DNA of 64,000 nucleotides from Azospirillum baldaniorum (GCF_003119195.2 NZ_CP022253.1:1444001-1508000), one strand, 5' to 3'; shown: positions 34,982-44,972, numbered from the stretch's first letter. Numbers and translations: made by a program. The notes: generated by a model not told the origin, from the letters alone.

Positions 34982-36961
34982 GTGTGCGGCATCTGCGGCT
35001 TCCTGGCCGGCCCCAGCTCCGGAGCGGGCTCCGAGTTCGGGCTTGAGGCCACAGCACGGCGCATGGCCGACACCATCGCCCACCGCGGCCCCGATGGGGA
35101 CGGCGTGTGGGCCGACGGGGAGGCCGGGGTCGCGCTCGGCCACCGGCGGCTCGCCATCGTGGAACTGTCGCCGCTGGGCCGCCAGCCGATGGAGTCGGCG
35201 GACGGGCGCTGGGTCATCGTCTACAACGGCGAGATCTACAATTTCCAGGACCTGCGGGCGGAACTCGAAGCCGCCGGCCACCGGTTCCGCGGCCATTCGG
35301 ACACCGAAGTGCTGTTGGAGGGCTGCGCCGCCTGGGGCGTGGAACGCACCGTGCGGCGGCTGGTCGGCATCTTCGCCTTCGCCCTGTGGGACCGGCGCGA
35401 GCGCACCCTTTACCTCGTGCGCGACCATCTGGGCGTGAAGCCGCTCTATTGGGCGCGCATGGGCGGGGCGCTGCTGTTCGGCTCCCAGCCGAAGGCGCTG
35501 CGCGCCCATCCAGCCTTCGCGGCGGAGATCGACCGCGATGCCCTGTCCGCCTATCTCCGTTTCAGCTACGTCCCAGCGCCACACAGCATCTACCAGGGCG
35601 TCCACAAGCTGGAGCCGGGCAGCATCCTGACCGTCCGTCCGGGACGCGAACCCGAGCGCACCGTCTATTGGGACGCCGGTGCGGCGGCACGGGCCGGCAT
35701 CGCCGACCGGCTGTCGCTGTCCGACGCCGAGGCGACGGACGCACTGGAGTCCCTGCTCAAGGATGCGGTCGGGCGGCAGATGATGGCCGACGTGCCGCTG
35801 GGCGCCTTCCTGTCCGGCGGGATCGACAGCTCCACCGTCGTCGCGCTGATGCAGGCGCAGAGCACCCGGCCCGTGCGCACCTTCACCATTGGGTTCGGCG
35901 AGGATGGCTACGACGAGGCGGTGCACGCCCGCGCCGTCGCCGCGCATCTCGGCACCGAGCACACCGAGCTTCGGGTGGAGGCCAGCCACGCGCTGGAGGT
36001 CATTCCCAAGCTGGCCGACTGGTACGACGAACCCTTCGCCGACAGCTCGCAGATCCCGACGCTGCTGGTGTCGGAGATGACCCGGCGCTCCGTCACCGTG
36101 GCCCTGTCCGGCGATGGCGGGGACGAGCTGTTCGCCGGCTACAACCGCTATCTCACGGCGCCCGCCCTGTGGCGGCGCATGGCGCCTTTGCCCGCCGGGC
36201 TGCGCCGGGGCGCCGCCGGGCTGATCCGCGCCGTCCGGCCCACGGGCTGGGACGCGCTGGCCGGGCTGATCCCCGAGGGGCGCCGCCCGCGCCAGACCGG
36301 CGACAAGCTGCACAAGCTGGCCGGCGTGCTGGACGCCGCCGGGCCGGACGCCATCTACCGCCGTCTGGTCAGCCAGTGGCAGGACCCCGACGCGCTGGTC
36401 CGCGGCGGGCGGGAGCCGCATGGTCCGGCCTGGGACGATGGGCTGGCGGCGGGCATCCCGGATTTCGTCGAACGGATGCAGCATCTCGACAGCGTCACCT
36501 ATCTGCCGGACGACATCCTGGCGAAGGTGGACCGCGCCAGCATGGGCGTGTCGCTGGAGGCGCGCGTGCCGCTGCTCGACCATCGGGTGGTGGAGTTCGC
36601 CTGGCGCGTGCCGCAATCGCAGAAGCTGCGCGACGGCAAGGGCAAGTGGCTGCTGCGCCAAGCGCTCTACCGCCATGTCCCGCCGGCCCTCGTGGAGCGG
36701 CCCAAGGCCGGCTTTGCCATCCCGCTGGACGGCTGGCTGCGCGGCCCGCTGCGCGACTGGGCGGAGGATTTGCTGGACGAGGGGCGGTTGCGCCGGGAAG
36801 GCTTCTTCGACCCCGCGCCGATCCGCGCCTGCTGGGCGGAACATCTGGCCGGGACCCGCAACAACCAGCACCGGCTCTGGAACGTGCTGATGTTCCAGGA
36901 CTGGAACCGCCGCTGGGGCAGCGCCTCCGCCCCGGCCCCGCTTGCCGCGAGCGCCGCATGA
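34982..36961 (+). CDS. asnB: Glutamine-hydrolysing asparagine synthetase-type amidotransferase
   Basis: 659 residues from a GTG followed at once by TGC, giving the N-terminal nucleophile Cys2 (CGICGFLAG). The class II glutaminase domain (IAHRGPDGDG, YNGEIYNFQ, GHSDTEVLLEG) precedes the ATP-pyrophosphatase synthetase domain (LGAFLSGGIDSSTVVALM, VALSGDGGDELFAGYNRY, VDRASMGVSLEARVPLLDH). AsnB makes asparagine, but copies inside polysaccharide clusters often amidate sugar carboxylates such as uronic acids. With a glucuronate-type epimerase next door, a role in amidating the polymer is plausible. Confidence 0.9.
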   Translation: MCGICGFLAGPSSGAGSEFGLEATARRMADTIAHRGPDGDGVWADGEAGVALGHRRLAIVELSPLGRQPMESADGRWVIVYNGEIYNFQDLRAELEAAGHRFRGHSDTEVLLEGCAAWGVERTVRRLVGIFAFALWDRRERTLYLVRDHLGVKPLYWARMGGALLFGSQPKALRAHPAFAAEIDRDALSAYLRFSYVPAPHSIYQGVHKLEPGSILTVRPGREPERTVYWDAGAAARAGIADRLSLSDAEATDALESLLKDAVGRQMMADVPLGAFLSGGIDSSTVVALMQAQSTRPVRTFTIGFGEDGYDEAVHARAVAAHLGTEHTELRVEASHALEVIPKLADWYDEPFADSSQIPTLLVSEMTRRSVTVALSGDGGDELFAGYNRYLTAPALWRRMAPLPAGLRRGAAGLIRAVRPTGWDALAGLIPEGRRPRQTGDKLHKLAGVLDAAGPDAIYRRLVSQWQDPDALVRGGREPHGPAWDDGLAAGIPDFVERMQHLDSVTYLPDDILAKVDRASMGVSLEARVPLLDHRVVEFAWRVPQSQKLRDGKGKWLLRQALYRHVPPALVERPKAGFAIPLDGWLRGPLRDWAEDLLDEGRLRREGFFDPAPIRACWAEHLAGTRNNQHRLWNVLMFQDWNRRWGSASAPAPLAASAA

Positions 36962-37104
36962 CGACCGACGAGACGACCAAGACACCCGCTGCACCGCCGA
37001 AAAAGGACGACAAGCAGGACCGGCTCGCCGCCCGCTTGCGCGAGAACCTGCGCAAGCGCAAGGAACAGGCGCGCGGGCGCGAAAAAGACGGACAGCAGGC
37101 CTGA
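36958..37104 (+). CDS. Small highly charged protein, unknown
   Basis: 48 residues, starting by ATGA overlap with the asnB stop. Composition is lysine/arginine-rich (KKDDKQDRLAARLREN, LRKRKEQARGREKD) and helical, with a threonine/proline leader. Such short basic proteins of about 50 residues follow or precede various genes in Rhodospirillales. The tight overlap and the immediate radical SAM gene after it suggest it is translated, but it was too short to judge by homology. Confidence 0.6.
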   Translation: MTTDETTKTPAAPPKKDDKQDRLAARLRENLRKRKEQARGREKDGQQA

Positions 37105-37110
37105 TCCATC

Positions 37111-38607
37111 ATGTACGCAGTTCAGATTGAGGTGGTGGGAACCTGCAACCTCCGGTGCCCTTCCTGCGCGGTCGGCAACGCTGAAGGTGGGCGGCGGAGC
37201 GGCAGCATTGGCGGCACCATGCCGCTCAACCGGCTCCGGCAGACCCTCGACTGGGTGGACGGCTGGATCGAACGCGACCCGGCCGAGGTTATGGTCTGCC
37301 TTTACAGCTGGGGCGAACCTTTCATCCACACGGCCTTGCCGGATCTGATCGCCGAGGTGAAACGGCGCGGCTATGTCGCCGGGATTTCCAGCAACCTCAA
37401 CCATGTCCGCAACCTCGACGCGGTTCTTCAGGCCGGGGTGGACGAGATCGTCGTCAGCCTGTCGGGCTTTTCCCAGCCAATTTACGAAGAGGGCCACGCC
37501 GGCGGGGATATCGAGACGGTCAAGCGCAACATGGCGGCGCTGTCCGAGGCGATCGACCGGACGGGCAGCGCGGCCCGTGTCCTCGTGCACTACATCACGT
37601 ACCGACACAATGCCGGGGCGGACGAATTCTCCGCCATGGCGGCCTATTGCGAAGAGCTTCGATTCGAGTTCGTGCCGTCCCTGGCCTTCTTTGCTCCGGT
37701 CGAGAAGCTTGTGGAAATGGCGAGCGGCCGCGTTTTCCCCAACGACGCCCCGATCCTGAGCCGGCTGGTGGTGCCGGTTGAGGAGCAGCTTCGGATTGCC
37801 GCGGCAGCGCCGGCCGGCGGTTCCTGCTCGCTCATCGAAGAGCGCATCGACATCGATGTGGACGGTGCGTTGAAGCTGTGTTGCTCAAGCTACGACCGCC
37901 AGTTCAACGTCGCGCCCGCCTTCGACGGTCTGGCGGTGGAGGAGGTGAACCAGCACCGCCGGGAAAGTGCGCTTTGCGAATCCTGCGGGTCACGCGGAAT
38001 CGATCGCATCTTCACACGGGCTGATTACGCGGAGTGGTGCGCGCGGGCCAATCCTGTTTTCGAGGCGCTGGAGGTGCCGGTGCGGTGCGTCGGTCCGCAC
38101 CTGATCGCGCATGACCGCCCGACGGAGAGCATGTTGCTCGCCCTCGTCAACGATGCCTTGATCGGCGGGCGTCTGGCGGAAGCCAAGGCGTCCTTTTCCG
38201 AATTGGAGCGGCGGCTGGAAAGCAAGTATGGACCGCGAGGGACGAGCATCGAGTCTGTCGCCGACTATGTCCGGGGCGGGGGACGGAAGTTCGGGCGTGA
38301 GATTCCCATCGATCCGCTCGGACTCTTCTGCGCGGCGGGGCTGGTCGCGCACATGCATGATGGGGACACCCCGCGGGCGCGTGTGATCTTCGAGACCTTG
38401 CGGGACATGGCCGACCGGTTGGTCGGAGCAGGAATATATGGCCGGACGGCGCGGGCCATGCAGCCGCAGATCGCCCAGTCTTGCGCCGCCTTGGCCGAGC
38501 CGCCGCCGGCAGAGGCAGCGAGCCCGGGGAACGCCTCGGCTCCCGCTCCATCGCCGTCGTTCCTGCGGCGGGCGGCTCGCCGATTGCGGGCAGCGCTCAC
38601 ATCCTGA
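37111..38607 (+). CDS. Radical SAM protein with SPASM-like cysteines
   Basis: 498 residues. CNLRCPSC near the N-terminus (Cys12, Cys16, Cys19) is the CX3CX2C cluster that binds the 4Fe-4S cofactor reducing S-adenosylmethionine; YSWGEPF at 65-71 is a variant of the GGEP SAM site. Later cysteines (239, 257, 258, 289, 292) are spaced like a SPASM/twitch auxiliary cluster. The last 200 residues have no cysteine cluster and end in a proline-rich basic tail. Codon choice looks slightly less GC-biased than the neighbours. Substrate unknown; the setting suggests a sugar or lipid of the surface polymer. Confidence 0.82.
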   Translation: MYAVQIEVVGTCNLRCPSCAVGNAEGGRRSGSIGGTMPLNRLRQTLDWVDGWIERDPAEVMVCLYSWGEPFIHTALPDLIAEVKRRGYVAGISSNLNHVRNLDAVLQAGVDEIVVSLSGFSQPIYEEGHAGGDIETVKRNMAALSEAIDRTGSAARVLVHYITYRHNAGADEFSAMAAYCEELRFEFVPSLAFFAPVEKLVEMASGRVFPNDAPILSRLVVPVEEQLRIAAAAPAGGSCSLIEERIDIDVDGALKLCCSSYDRQFNVAPAFDGLAVEEVNQHRRESALCESCGSRGIDRIFTRADYAEWCARANPVFEALEVPVRCVGPHLIAHDRPTESMLLALVNDALIGGRLAEAKASFSELERRLESKYGPRGTSIESVADYVRGGGRKFGREIPIDPLGLFCAAGLVAHMHDGDTPRARVIFETLRDMADRLVGAGIYGRTARAMQPQIAQSCAALAEPPPAEAASPGNASAPAPSPSFLRRAARRLRAALTS

Positions 38608-38709
38608 ACGTTCTGCGACGACCGATTTGCCGCATTGGGTTCGCTCCGGCGCCCACGCTATCGTTGGCTTTCCTTCAAAGCGGCAAAAGCGAAACGGCGG
38701 GGCAGGGCG

Positions 38710-39648
38710 ATGGCGATTGATGCGGTGAAGGCGCCCCCGGCGCGCCTGTGGGGCTATGGCTGCATCGTCGCCTCCGCCCTGCTGTTCGGCGTGGCCGGGA
38801 CGGCGGCCAAGATGATGTTCGTCGCCTCCATGCCGCCGCTGGTCATGATCGCGGTGCGCGCCATGGTGTCCGCCGCCGTGCTGGCTGTGATCATGCTGGC
38901 GCTCGGCCGGCCGATCCGGGTGCGGCGGGCGGACCTGCCGTTCCTGGGGGAGCTGGCGGTCTGGCTGACGCTGGTCAACCTGACCTTCTTCTACGCCATC
39001 GCCCTGACCAACGTGGCGCTGGCGCTGATGCTGGAATACACCGCGCCCATGCTGATCGTGGCCGCCGGGCTGGTGTTGGGCACCCACCGGATGAATTGGG
39101 CGGTGGCGCAGATCCTGGCGGGCAACGCCGCCGGCTGTTTCCTGCTGGTCGGCGCCTACGACCCGGCCCTGTGGTCGGGCAACGCGCTGGGGGCGGCGGT
39201 GGGCATGCTCTGCGCCGTGTGCTTCGCCGCGTACAACGTCCGCTGCGCCCACGGCCACCGGCGGGGGCTGGACAGCTGGTCGATGACCTTCTGGCCCTTC
39301 TTCCTGTCGGCGCTGTTCTGGCTGCTCGCCACCCCTGCCATTGATTACGCGGCGGTTGAGGTGACCTGGGAGACGGTGGGCTTCGTGCTGTTCATCGGCG
39401 TCTTCGGCACGGTGGCGCCCTACTGGCTCTATCTGGAAGGGCTGAAGACCATCGAGCCGTTCCCGGCGACGGTGATCGGCATGCTCGATCCCGTCTTCGC
39501 CGGGGTGACGGCCTTCCTGCTGCTGGGCGAAACCTTCGAGCCGCCGCAACTCGCCGGGATGGTGGTGGTCTGCGCGGTGATCGTCTTCCTGAAGCGCAAC
39601 GAGTCCGCCGTGCAGGCTATTCCGCGTCCCGCCGCAGAGCCTTCCTGA
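38710..39648 (+). CDS. EamA/DMT-superfamily transporter
   Basis: 312 residues from the ATG at 38710. Ten predicted membrane helices in two EamA repeats: CIVASALLFGVAGTAAKMMF with VMIAVRAMVSAAVL in the first, and FVLFIGVFGTVAPYWLYLEGLK with IGMLDPVFAGVTAFLLLGE in the second, both canonical. DMT proteins export amino acids, metabolites or lipid-linked sugars. The gene ends 32 bases inside the convergent GNAT gene. Substrate unknown. Confidence 0.9.
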   Translation: MAIDAVKAPPARLWGYGCIVASALLFGVAGTAAKMMFVASMPPLVMIAVRAMVSAAVLAVIMLALGRPIRVRRADLPFLGELAVWLTLVNLTFFYAIALTNVALALMLEYTAPMLIVAAGLVLGTHRMNWAVAQILAGNAAGCFLLVGAYDPALWSGNALGAAVGMLCAVCFAAYNVRCAHGHRRGLDSWSMTFWPFFLSALFWLLATPAIDYAAVEVTWETVGFVLFIGVFGTVAPYWLYLEGLKTIEPFPATVIGMLDPVFAGVTAFLLLGETFEPPQLAGMVVVCAVIVFLKRNESAVQAIPRPAAEPS

Positions 39649-40084
39649 GCCAGATCTGCGTGTGCCCCGGCGGGTAGCCTTCCATCTCCGCCCACACCTC
39701 GTAGCCCTGCTTGCGGTAGAAGCCCGGCGCCTGGAAATCGTAGGTGTAGAGGCGCGACCAGCGGCAGCCGCGTTCCACCGCCTCATTCTCCGCGGCGGCG
39801 AGCAGGCGGGCGCCCAAGCCGCTGCCGCGACGGCTGTCATGGACCCACAGATAGTCCACGTACAGCCACTCCCAATTCGTGTAGCCGGTCAGCCCGGCCA
39901 TCAGCGCCCCGTCCGCATCGCGGATGGTGATCATGATCTCCCGCAGGTCGTAGGGGGCGGTGAAGCGCTCGTTGAAGGCGCGCAGTTCGCCGTGGATCTG
40001 CTTCACCTCGTCCGGGTCGAACCGCCCGGAGAGGGAGAGGGTCAGCCCGGCCATCATGCTGTCCCGGGTGTTGTCCTGTGTCAC
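39617..40084 (-). CDS. GNAT-family N-acetyltransferase
   Basis: 155 residues from a GTG at 40084 with AAGGA 8 bases upstream; a longer form from an ATG at 40126 lacks a ribosome site. The acetyl-CoA site is SRRGSGLGARLLAAAENEAVERG (strand-loop-helix with the pyrophosphate loop), and FYRKQGYEVWAEM is the usual C-terminal strand. The 3' end overlaps the convergent transporter gene. The acceptor is not predictable. Confidence 0.85.
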   Translation of the reverse strand: MTQDNTRDSMMAGLTLSLSGRFDPDEVKQIHGELRAFNERFTAPYDLREIMITIRDADGALMAGLTGYTNWEWLYVDYLWVHDSRRGSGLGARLLAAAENEAVERGCRWSRLYTYDFQAPGFYRKQGYEVWAEMEGYPPGHTQIWLRKALRRDAE

Positions 40085-40203
40085 GCGGTCCGTCCTTATC
40101 AATTGCGGCGGGAGAAGGGCTTCCATGAGAAAAAGCCTCAATTCCTTCCCTTGAGCGCGCCCGCATGCTCCGCTACAACGCCTGACAGATTCAATCCCCG
40201 TAA

Positions 40204-40247
40204 GACCCGAGGAGTCCGTCGACGACGGGCGTGTCGTCGGACCCTCG
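40204..40247 (+). promoter_or_regulatory. Imperfect stem-loop in the murA leader
   Basis: GTCCGTCGACGAC (40214-40226) and GTCGTCGGAC (40233-40242) can pair with a 3-base bulge, extended by GAGG/CCTC on the outside, about 70 bases ahead of murA. It may be a terminator remnant or a 5' leader structure. The rest of the 233-base gap between the GNAT gene and murA shows no gene. Confidence 0.35.
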
Positions 40248-40317
40248 GACCCGCAAGATGGCCTAATCCGCCGGGCTTCGGCCTTTTCGACAGCATCTGA
40301 CCGGACAAGACAGCTTC

Positions 40318-41622
<1,305 letters not shown>

Positions 41623-41678
41623 CGGCGTCCTGCGCCCGTTCAGCCGTCCACAGCGAAGGGAAGCCCACGAGGATGCCC

Positions 41679-42143
41679 ATGTCCGCCACGCCGATCCGCC
41701 TGCGCGCCCAGGATGCCGAGGATCTGAAAGTCGTCTCCGCCTGTCTGCAGGACGCCATCCTGCCGATCGGCGACATGTGCTTCCTGCCCGAAGAGGCGCG
41801 CTTCGTGCTGGTGGCCAACCGCTTCAAGTGGGAGACGGCCGACAAGCGCCGCCCCGGCCCCACCGCCGACGACGATCACCTGAACCCCTTCGAGCGCGTC
41901 AATTGCGGCGTGCGGATCGAGGGGGTGAAGGCCGTGAAGCTGCGCGGCCTCGACGTGAAGGACCGCGCGCAGATCCTGGAACTGCTGTCCGTCGAGGCGG
42001 CGGAGGGCGCCCTGGTCCTGAATTTCGCCGGCGGCGCCTGCATCCGGCTGGAAAGCCCGTCCTGGACCTGCTTCGTGGAGGATCTGGGCGAGCCCTGGCC
42101 GACCGGCTGCAAGCCGTGCCATCCATTGGAAGACGAACAATAA
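41679..42143 (+). CDS. DUF2948 family protein
   Basis: 154 residues from the second of two close ATGs (41679), which has GAGGAT at good spacing. IRLRAQDAEDLKVVSACLQDAILPIGDMCFLPEEARFVLVANRFKWE is typical of DUF2948, found next to murA or hisD in alphaproteobacteria. No membrane segment or catalytic motif is visible. Function unknown. It follows murA by 56 bases and precedes the OsmC gene by 13, so they are probably one transcript. Confidence 0.85.
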   Translation: MSATPIRLRAQDAEDLKVVSACLQDAILPIGDMCFLPEEARFVLVANRFKWETADKRRPGPTADDDHLNPFERVNCGVRIEGVKAVKLRGLDVKDRAQILELLSVEAAEGALVLNFAGGACIRLESPSWTCFVEDLGEPWPTGCKPCHPLEDEQ

Positions 42144-42156
42144 TCGGGAGACCGCC

Positions 42157-42576
42157 ATGAAGGCGCGGGTGAAGTGGGTTGATGGTCGGATGTTCGTCGG
42201 CGAGTCCGGCAGCGGCCACGCCGTGATCATGGACGGCGCGCCGGAGGCGGGCGGGCGCAACCTGGGCATCCGTCCCATGGAGATGCTGCTGATCGGCATG
42301 GGCGGCTGCACCGGCTTCGACGTGGTGATGATCCTGGAGAAGGGCCGTCAGGCCATCACCGACTGCGTGGCCGAGATCGAGGCCGAGCGCGCCGAGACCG
42401 ACCCCAAGGTCTTCACGAAGATCCACGTCCATTTCGTGGTCACCGGGCGCGGCCTGGACCCGGCGAAGGTCGAGCGCGCCATCGCCCTGTCGGCGGAGAA
42501 ATACTGCTCCGCCTCCATCATGCTGGGCGCCACCGCCGCGATCACCCACGATTTCGAGATCGTCGAGGCGCCGTAA
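42157..42576 (+). CDS. OsmC/YhfA-family peroxide reductase-like protein
   Basis: 139 residues with GGGAGA before the start. The two redox cysteines of the OsmC fold are present: Cys51 in LIGMGGCTGFDVVMIL and Cys117 in EKYCSASIML. OsmC/Ohr proteins reduce organic hydroperoxides; the short YhfA subgroup to which this belongs by length is uncharacterised. It ends the murA-DUF2948-OsmC run, with the SDR gene 96 bases further. Confidence 0.87.
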   Translation: MKARVKWVDGRMFVGESGSGHAVIMDGAPEAGGRNLGIRPMEMLLIGMGGCTGFDVVMILEKGRQAITDCVAEIEAERAETDPKVFTKIHVHFVVTGRGLDPAKVERAIALSAEKYCSASIMLGATAAITHDFEIVEAP

Positions 42577-42672
42577 GCGTAACGGCGGCGGAACTATGGT
42601 GGCGGAACCGGCGGGCTCCGGGCGGGTTGGGACAGCGTCGATGCCCATCCCAGCCCATGGAGCCCCGCCGCC

Positions 42673-43704
42673 ATGCCCTCCAATCCCGTTGCCGGCCGGA
42701 CCCGGCCCGTCGTCGTCGTCACCGGAGCGTCCGCCGGGGTCGGGCGGGCGACGGCGCTTGCCTTCGCGCGGGAATGGGGTGCGGCGGTCGGGCTGATCGC
42801 CCGCTCCCGCGACGCGCTGGAGGAGGTGGCGGCGGAGGTCGAGCGGCTTGGCGGGGCGGCGCTGGTGCTGCCCGCCGACGTGGCCGACGCCGAGGCGGTG
42901 GAGGCCGCCGCCGGGCAGGCCGAGCGGGCGCTCGGTCCCATCGACGTCTGGGTCAACAACGCCATGGTGACGGTGTTCGGGCGCATCCGCGACCTGACGC
43001 CCGAGGAGGTCCGGCGGGTGACCGAGGTGACCTATCTCGGCTCCGTCCACGGCACGATGGCGGCGCTGCGCCGCATGCTGCCGCGCGACCGCGGCCTCAT
43101 CCTGCAGGTCGGGTCGGCGCTGGCCTACCGCTCCATCCCGCTCCAGGCCGCCTATTGCGGGGCCAAGAGCGCCATCCGCGGCTTCATCGACAGCTTGCGC
43201 TCCGAATTGATCCACGACGGCAGCCGCCTGCGGGTGACCATGGTCCATCTGCCCGCCGTCAACACGCCGCAGTTCGACTGGGCGCGCAGCCACATGCCGC
43301 GCCGGGCCAAGCCGGTCGGCGCCATCTTCGACCCGGACGACATCGGCCACGCCATCGTGCAGGCCGCGGCGGACCCCAAGCGGGAGCACTGGCTGGGCTT
43401 CACCACCGCCGAGGCGATCCTTGGCACCCAGGCGCTGCCCGCCTACGCCGATTACCGGGTGGCCTTCACCGCCTTCGAAGGGCAGGAGACGGAGGAAACG
43501 GAAGCGCCGGACCGGCCCGACAACCTGTTCGAGCCGGTTCCGGGCCTGCACCGCACGCACGGGCGCTTCACCGGGCAGGAGGAACGCCTGTCGCTGAGCA
43601 CCACGGGAACCGCGGCGCGCGGCTTCGCCTTCCTCGCCGGCCTCGCGGTGGTTGGGGGAATCGGCTACGCCGCGCGCGCGGCCCTGCGGAAGGAGCGCAC
43701 CTGA
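42673..43704 (+). CDS. Short-chain dehydrogenase with C-terminal membrane anchor
   Basis: 343 residues. VVVVTGASAGVGRATALAFAREWG is the NADP-binding TGxxxGxG motif; VNNAMVTVFG, then the catalytic GSALAYRSIPLQAAYCGAKSA (Ser, Tyr, Lys). A C-terminal extension of about 80 residues includes a hydrophobic segment FAFLAGLAVVGGIGYAARAAL that probably ties the enzyme to the membrane. Substrate unknown. It is flanked by the OsmC gene and the convergent sugE. Confidence 0.87.
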   Translation: MPSNPVAGRTRPVVVVTGASAGVGRATALAFAREWGAAVGLIARSRDALEEVAAEVERLGGAALVLPADVADAEAVEAAAGQAERALGPIDVWVNNAMVTVFGRIRDLTPEEVRRVTEVTYLGSVHGTMAALRRMLPRDRGLILQVGSALAYRSIPLQAAYCGAKSAIRGFIDSLRSELIHDGSRLRVTMVHLPAVNTPQFDWARSHMPRRAKPVGAIFDPDDIGHAIVQAAADPKREHWLGFTTAEAILGTQALPAYADYRVAFTAFEGQETEETEAPDRPDNLFEPVPGLHRTHGRFTGQEERLSLSTTGTAARGFAFLAGLAVVGGIGYAARAALRKERT

Positions 43705-43725
43705 CAGTGGGCCAGGGACGGCGGG

Positions 43726-44043
43726 TCAGGGCGTGATGAGCTTCAGCCCGAGGATGCCCGCCACGATCAGCGCGATGCAGCCGAGGCGCAGGATGTCGGC
43801 GGATTCCCCGTAAAGCAGGATGCCCAGGATGACGGTGCCCACCGTCCCGATGCCGGTCCACACGGCGTAGGCGGTGCCGAGCGGCAGCGACTTCAGCGCC
43901 ATGCCCAGCAGGGCGAGGCTGATGACCATCGAGGCGACGGTCAGGGCGGTGGGAATGGGGCGGGTGAAACCCTCCGTCTGCTTCAGGCCGACGGCCCAGC
44001 CGATTTCAAAGAGGCCGGCGAAGAACAGGATGACCCAGGACAT
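43726..44043 (-). CDS. sugE: Guanidinium exporter SugE/Gdx (SMR family)
   Basis: 105 residues, four membrane helices, starting [20 protein letters not shown] with the proton-coupling Glu13. The helix with [20 protein letters not shown] is the SMR signature in its Gdx form. Gdx subtypes export guanidinium in exchange for protons. The leader carries a mini-ykkC guanidine-II riboswitch and a good promoter, which independently supports guanidine as substrate. GGAGGTG precedes the ATG. Confidence 0.93.
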   Translation of the reverse strand: MSWVILFFAGLFEIGWAVGLKQTEGFTRPIPTALTVASMVISLALLGMALKSLPLGTAYAVWTGIGTVGTVILGILLYGESADILRLGCIALIVAGILGLKLITP

Positions 44044-44138
44044 GCGACACCTCCGATGGAATGGAGGCAGGGTCGTCCCCGCCGAACTCCCCACGCCCGG
44101 ACTGGGTGTGCCGCGGTGAGGTCGTCCTCACGGGAGGG
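44044..44138 (-). ncRNA. Guanidine-II (mini-ykkC) riboswitch in the sugE leader
   Basis: On the minus strand two tandem hairpins each carry the diagnostic ACGA tetraloop: GTGAGG-ACGA-CCTCAC (44131-44116, perfect 6-bp stem) and CGGGG-ACGA-CCCTG (44081-44068). A 34-base linker separates them. The CCTCC just after the second hairpin can pair with the GGAGG ribosome-binding site of sugE across a 9-base loop, giving a simple translational switch: ligand-bound hairpins would compete with this sequestering helix. Class identity rests on the twin ACGR loops plus the sugE gene. Confidence 0.87.
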
Positions 44139-44145
44139 CGACCGG

Positions 44146-44173
44146 GATATAGGGATGCGGTCGGTCCGGTCAA
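44146..44173 (-). promoter_or_regulatory. Sigma-70-type promoter of the guanidine riboswitch/sugE
   Basis: On the minus strand TTGACC (44173-44168) is followed after 16 bases by TATATC (44151-44146). Transcription would begin near 44138, about seven bases before the first riboswitch hairpin, which fits a leader of about 95 bases. Confidence 0.75.
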
Positions 44174-44352
44174 GCCCCGTCCCAGCGGTGGCCGCTGTCG
44201 GTCTCGCACAGCATGGCGACCTCGCGGCGGGGGCAGCGGCGGTCGTCCAGGGGCAGGACCGTGAAGCCGGACGCGGGGCGCTCGCGGGTGGGCGGCTGCG
44301 GCGGGGAGGTGAGGTGAGGGGGCGTTGCGGTGCGGCGGGTCATGGCGGTCAC
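44170..44352 (-). CDS. Possible small hypothetical protein
   Basis: 60 residues beginning MTAMTRRTATPPHL and ending in a compact segment with two cysteines (DDRRCPRREVAMLCETDSGHRWDGA). The C-terminal half looks protein-like and conserved in style, but no family is recognised. Its stop lies inside the -35 box of the sugE promoter. Whether it is expressed is doubtful. Confidence 0.35.
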   Translation of the reverse strand: MTAMTRRTATPPHLTSPPQPPTRERPASGFTVLPLDDRRCPRREVAMLCETDSGHRWDGA

Positions 44353-44426
44353 CAGGGTGGAGGGGGCGTTGGCTCCACTCTAGCCATGCTGTTCCGCCCG
44401 CGCTGTGGCGCGCCTCACAGAGCGTG

Positions 44427-44972
44427 TCAGGCCCGCTTGCGCTCCGTCGCGTCCTTGGGCAGGAACAGGCGGCAGGTCAGGACCGGCCCGATCTCGTAGC
44501 CGTTGACGCGCGGGAAGCGCTGGGCGACGCGGTCCAGCGCCTCCTTCTGGTTGGCGGCGACGACCAGATAGGCCCGCCCGTCGCGCCAGGAGGCGGCCAT
44601 GGCGCCGCTGGTGTAGAGCGCGTCCGGGGCGCGGCGCACCGCCACTTCCCAGATGGTTCCGGGCCGGGCCTCCAGCCGGTCGAAGACGTGGAAGAGTTCC
44701 ATCGGCGCCTGCTGCACCGCGTCGAGCTGCCGTTCCAGCAACTCGGCCTGCCGCTTGGCCTCGGTCAGCGCCTCCTCCAGTCCGCCCAATTTTCCGCGGG
44801 CCGCATCCAGCGTTTTTCGAGCCTCCTGGACGCGCTGCTCGTTGGTCCGGATGTCCTTGTCGGCGGTGATGAGTTCGCTGCGCGCCGCGCGGACGCGGCG
44901 TTCGCCCATCCGGTTCACCAGCACGCTGGCCGCCAGGAGCAGCAGCGCCGCGTAGAAAATGATCGCCGTCAT
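44427..44972 (-). CDS. Membrane-anchored coiled-coil protein, unknown
   Basis: 181 residues. One N-terminal membrane helix (IIFYAALLLLAASVLV), then a coiled coil at about 25-90 (RAARSELITADKDIRTNEQRVQEA onward), then a compact domain of about 90 residues with GTIWEVAVRRAP and AYLVVAANQKEALDRVAQRFP. It is the last of three genes on this strand; its start overlaps the stop before it as ATGA. No family recognised. Topology suggests an inner-membrane partner of the preceding similar protein. Confidence 0.7.
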   Translation of the reverse strand: MTAIIFYAALLLLAASVLVNRMGERRVRAARSELITADKDIRTNEQRVQEARKTLDAARGKLGGLEEALTEAKRQAELLERQLDAVQQAPMELFHVFDRLEARPGTIWEVAVRRAPDALYTSGAMAASWRDGRAYLVVAANQKEALDRVAQRFPRVNGYEIGPVLTCRLFLPKDATERKRA

